In this document: piece by piece, positions 62,104-64,000 of the stretch
Position numbering within the stretch: position 1 is the first letter of the stretch
Layout: each line of letters starts with the position of its first letter
From: an uncultured Alistipes sp.
GTDB taxonomy: Bacteria > Bacteroidota > Bacteroidia > Bacteroidales > Rikenellaceae
Assembly (NCBI GenBank): GCA_947591475.1
Contig: CANQDE010000007.1
Location: 1 to 64,000, forward strand
Length of the DNA stretch: 64,000 nucleotides
Reading direction: 5' to 3'
Notes under the pieces: generated by a model
The model's input: the letters and a program-made list of their open reading frames with translations, nothing else
Databases searched by the model: none
Told to the model about the DNA's origin: nothing
Position numbers and translations under genes: made by a program

Positions 62104-63589
62104 TCTTAATGCAAAAGTTTTCATAATATGGTTATTGTGTTCGTTTTATGGCGGGCATGAGATACAAGCTCAATCCTTTGATGAATACAGACATCGTGTA
62201 CAATCGAATTTTGAGAACTATAAGGACGAGCAGCAGCGCGCTTTTAAAGAATACCGCGACCGAATAAATGCCGAGTTTGCGGAGTATATGCGTCAGGCGT
62301 GGCCCAAGTACAAGTCCAACCCCGCCAAACCTGTTCCCGACTGTCCAGAGCCGCCGAAGCCGGTCATAAAAGATCCCGATGCTGCGCCGACGAAGGACCC
62401 GATACCGTTCGACGAGGTAACTCCTGCTCCCGAACCTGTAAAACCGCCGCAGCCTGTCGTTCCGCTGCCAAAACCTGAGTCGCAGCCTGTAAAACCGAAT
62501 AAGCCTGTGTTCGCGTTTACGTTTTACGGCGCAAAGTGCGAAATGCCGCTCGAAAGCCGACATCGGTTTACCCTGTCCGGTATTGACGAGAACAAGGTTG
62601 CCGACGGCTGGATGATTTTGTCGTCGGATGAATACCTGCCTGTCGTGGCTCAGTGTCTGGACTATCGAAACAAGCTGCATCTGTGCGACTGGGGATATGT
62701 GCGTTTTGTCGAACAGATGACAACTGCATTTTTCTCCCACGACCGGCTTAACGAGGCTCGGCTGATGCAGATGTACATACTTACGCAATCGGGGTACAAA
62801 GTGCGTATTGCGCGTGTCGGCAGCAAGCTCGTGTTGTTGCTGTCGTCGAAGGATACGATTTATCAATATCCCTATCTGGATATCCGCGGTATCCATTATT
62901 ACCTCGTCGACGCTTCGCTGGGGCAGACTTCGTTGTATGTCTTTAATCGGGAATTTCCTAAGGAGCAGGATTTTTCACTACGCATCTCCAAGCAACCGGT
63001 ATTGCCTCTGAATATGAGCGGGCCACGCCGTTTGCAGTCGAAACATGACAAGGAACTGACAGCTGAGGTCTCCGTAAACAAGAATCTGATAGCCTTCTAC
63101 AACGATTATCCGTTGAGCGATCATTGGGATATCTATTCAACCGCCTCGTTGAGCGAACGGGCCAAAGAGCAATTATATCCCGTATTGCGGAAATCCGTCG
63201 CCGGCAAGAATGCACCGACAGCGGCTAATATGTTGTTGCATTTCGTGCAGACGGCTTTCAAGTACGCAACCGATGATGAACAGTTCGGGACGGAACGACC
63301 GTTGTTTGCTGATGAAACGCTGTTTTATCCCTATTCGGACTGCGAGGACCGAGCCATCCTGTATTCGATTCTTGTGCGTGAATTGCTGGGGCTGGATGTT
63401 GTCTTGTTGCACTATCCCGGGCATGTGGCGACGGCCGTATGTTTCGATACCGACGACGTATATGGTGATTATTTGCAGATAGGTGGCAAACGTTATATTG
63501 TCTGCGATCCGACCTATATCAATGCCGATATAGGACAAGCTATGCCGCAATACAAACAGACGGCGGCCAATGTTATCAAAACCAAATAG
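62096..63589 (+). CDS. Exported transglutaminase-like cysteine protein
   Basis: A 497-residue protein with signal peptide MNSLNAKVFIIWLLCSFYGGHEIQAQ. A charged helical segment (about 28-75, EYRHRVQSNFENYKDEQQRAFKEYRDRI), a Pro/Lys-rich linker (about 75-140), and a C-terminal transglutaminase-like fold follow. The putative triad is Cys in YPYSDCEDRA, His in HYPGHVATAV and Asp in YIVCDPTYINAD. It may crosslink or cleave surface proteins of the same operon; the target is unknown. The ATG at 62096 overlaps the previous gene by 8 bp, so the pair is coupled. Confidence 0.8.
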   Translation: MNSLNAKVFIIWLLCSFYGGHEIQAQSFDEYRHRVQSNFENYKDEQQRAFKEYRDRINAEFAEYMRQAWPKYKSNPAKPVPDCPEPPKPVIKDPDAAPTKDPIPFDEVTPAPEPVKPPQPVVPLPKPESQPVKPNKPVFAFTFYGAKCEMPLESRHRFTLSGIDENKVADGWMILSSDEYLPVVAQCLDYRNKLHLCDWGYVRFVEQMTTAFFSHDRLNEARLMQMYILTQSGYKVRIARVGSKLVLLLSSKDTIYQYPYLDIRGIHYYLVDASLGQTSLYVFNREFPKEQDFSLRISKQPVLPLNMSGPRRLQSKHDKELTAEVSVNKNLIAFYNDYPLSDHWDIYSTASLSERAKEQLYPVLRKSVAGKNAPTAANMLLHFVQTAFKYATDDEQFGTERPLFADETLFYPYSDCEDRAILYSILVRELLGLDVVLLHYPGHVATAVCFDTDDVYGDYLQIGGKRYIVCDPTYINADIGQAMPQYKQTAANVIKTK

Positions 63590-63644
63590 TACTTAACCGA
63601 CATACGATACCCGCAAGTATGATGCTTACTGTCGAATGACAAGG

Positions 63645-63680
63645 AAAAATCCCGCAAAATCAAAGTTTTGCGGGATTTTT
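63645..63680 (+). terminator. Terminator of phase-variable operon 2
   Basis: AAAAATCCCGCAAAA and TTTTGCGGGATTTTT form a 15-bp stem across a 6-nt loop. It also stands just beyond the 3' end of the minus-strand tRNA-Ser and can serve both. Confidence 0.92.
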
Positions 63681-63714
63681 CTTTATTTGTCCCCGAATTG
63701 GCTTCGGATCTTCG

Positions 63715-63801
63715 CGGAGAGAGAGGGATTCGAACCCCCGGTACAGTTACCCGTACACCGCATTTCGAGTGCGGCCCGATCGACCACTCCGGCATCTCTC
63801 C
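63715..63801 (-). tRNA. tRNA-Ser (CGA)
   Basis: The minus strand folds as an 87-nt class II tRNA: acceptor GGAGAGA / TCTCTCC with discriminator G, D-arm GCCGGAGTGGTCGAT-type, anticodon loop CT-CGA-AA, a long variable arm (TGTACGGGTAACTGTAC) and T-arm GGGGG-TTCGAAT-CCCTC. Confidence 0.95.
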
Positions 63802-63946
63802 TTCCGTTTTCGAGCGTGCAAATATAACCATATTTTTTGATTTGCTACCGTTTTTTCGAAAAAAAGTGCGGAATCGGCTGTCCCGTCGGTCGAAAAGAGC
63901 CAGCGAGACCCCTCCCAACGGCTGTTTTGCACGATAAAAAAATTTA

Positions 63947-64000
63947 GGCGATTAGATACAAATTTAAGCCGACGATAATCCAAAACTGTATGACCTTGCG
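63947..64000 (+). repeat. 54-bp dispersed repeat, copy 2 (cut by window end)
   Basis: Matches 26982-27035 at 47 of 54 positions and continues past the window, so its full length is unknown. Confidence 0.7.

Overview
The window reads as chromosome from a Bacteroidales gut commensal, most likely Alistipes or another Rikenellaceae. The evidence is moderate-to-high GC coding DNA, promoters of the Bacteroidetes type (TTTG about 19 nt before TAnnTTTG), a SusC/SusD pair, FimB/Mfa2-type fimbrial genes, a Wzi capsule protein, BatD/BatE and PcfJ/PcfK/ArdC conjugative-element genes. The genus is inferred from gene content only.

Layout. 1-4.3 kb is the edge of an integrative conjugative element (ardC, pcfJ, pcfK, one unknown gene). 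4.4-11.1 kb holds a CPBP protease and an envelope-biogenesis operon (SurA-like lipoprotein, SurA, OstA-like protein, NUDIX hydrolase). 11.7-16.1 kb is a small, partly decayed carbohydrate locus (secreted esterase-like hydrolase, GH106-type rhamnosidase, GH127 remnant). 17.2-23.6 kb is a phase-variable SusC/SusD unit: tyrosine recombinase, a 208-bp invertible segment carrying a promoter, then susC and susD. 24.9-40.2 kb is largely housekeeping: tRNA-Thr, threonine dehydrogenase, RidA, META lipoprotein, malate dehydrogenase, RecR, BatE/BatD, class I fumarase, a UDG-like protein inserted behind a duplicated promoter, class II aldolase, FtsW, MurD, a histidine kinase and SurE. 40.2-50.3 kb (rplS, FucP-type transporter, polyprenyl synthase, YfhO-like protein, six-hairpin glycosidase-like protein) is packed with dispersed promoter-bearing and hairpin repeats. 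It also carries two copies of what looks like an undescribed structured RNA. 50.3-56.4 kb holds a fimbrial operon and a Wzi-type outer-membrane protein. 57.0-63.6 kb is a second phase-variable unit: a paralogous tyrosine recombinase, a second invertible promoter, then five genes for surface or periplasmic proteins. tRNA-Ser(CGA) closes the window.

Most interesting points. (i) Two independent recombinase / invertible-promoter / surface-operon modules share recombination-site architecture, and both are drawn in the orientation that points the promoter away from the operon (OFF). (ii) Two inverted copies of a roughly 175-nt element each follow a -7 box and show compensatory base changes in several stems, which is strong internal evidence for a structured ncRNA family. 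(iii) A dispersed intergenic repeat family carries the TATCTTTG promoter box upstream of several unrelated genes.

All protein names come from motif recognition by eye; no database search was run.
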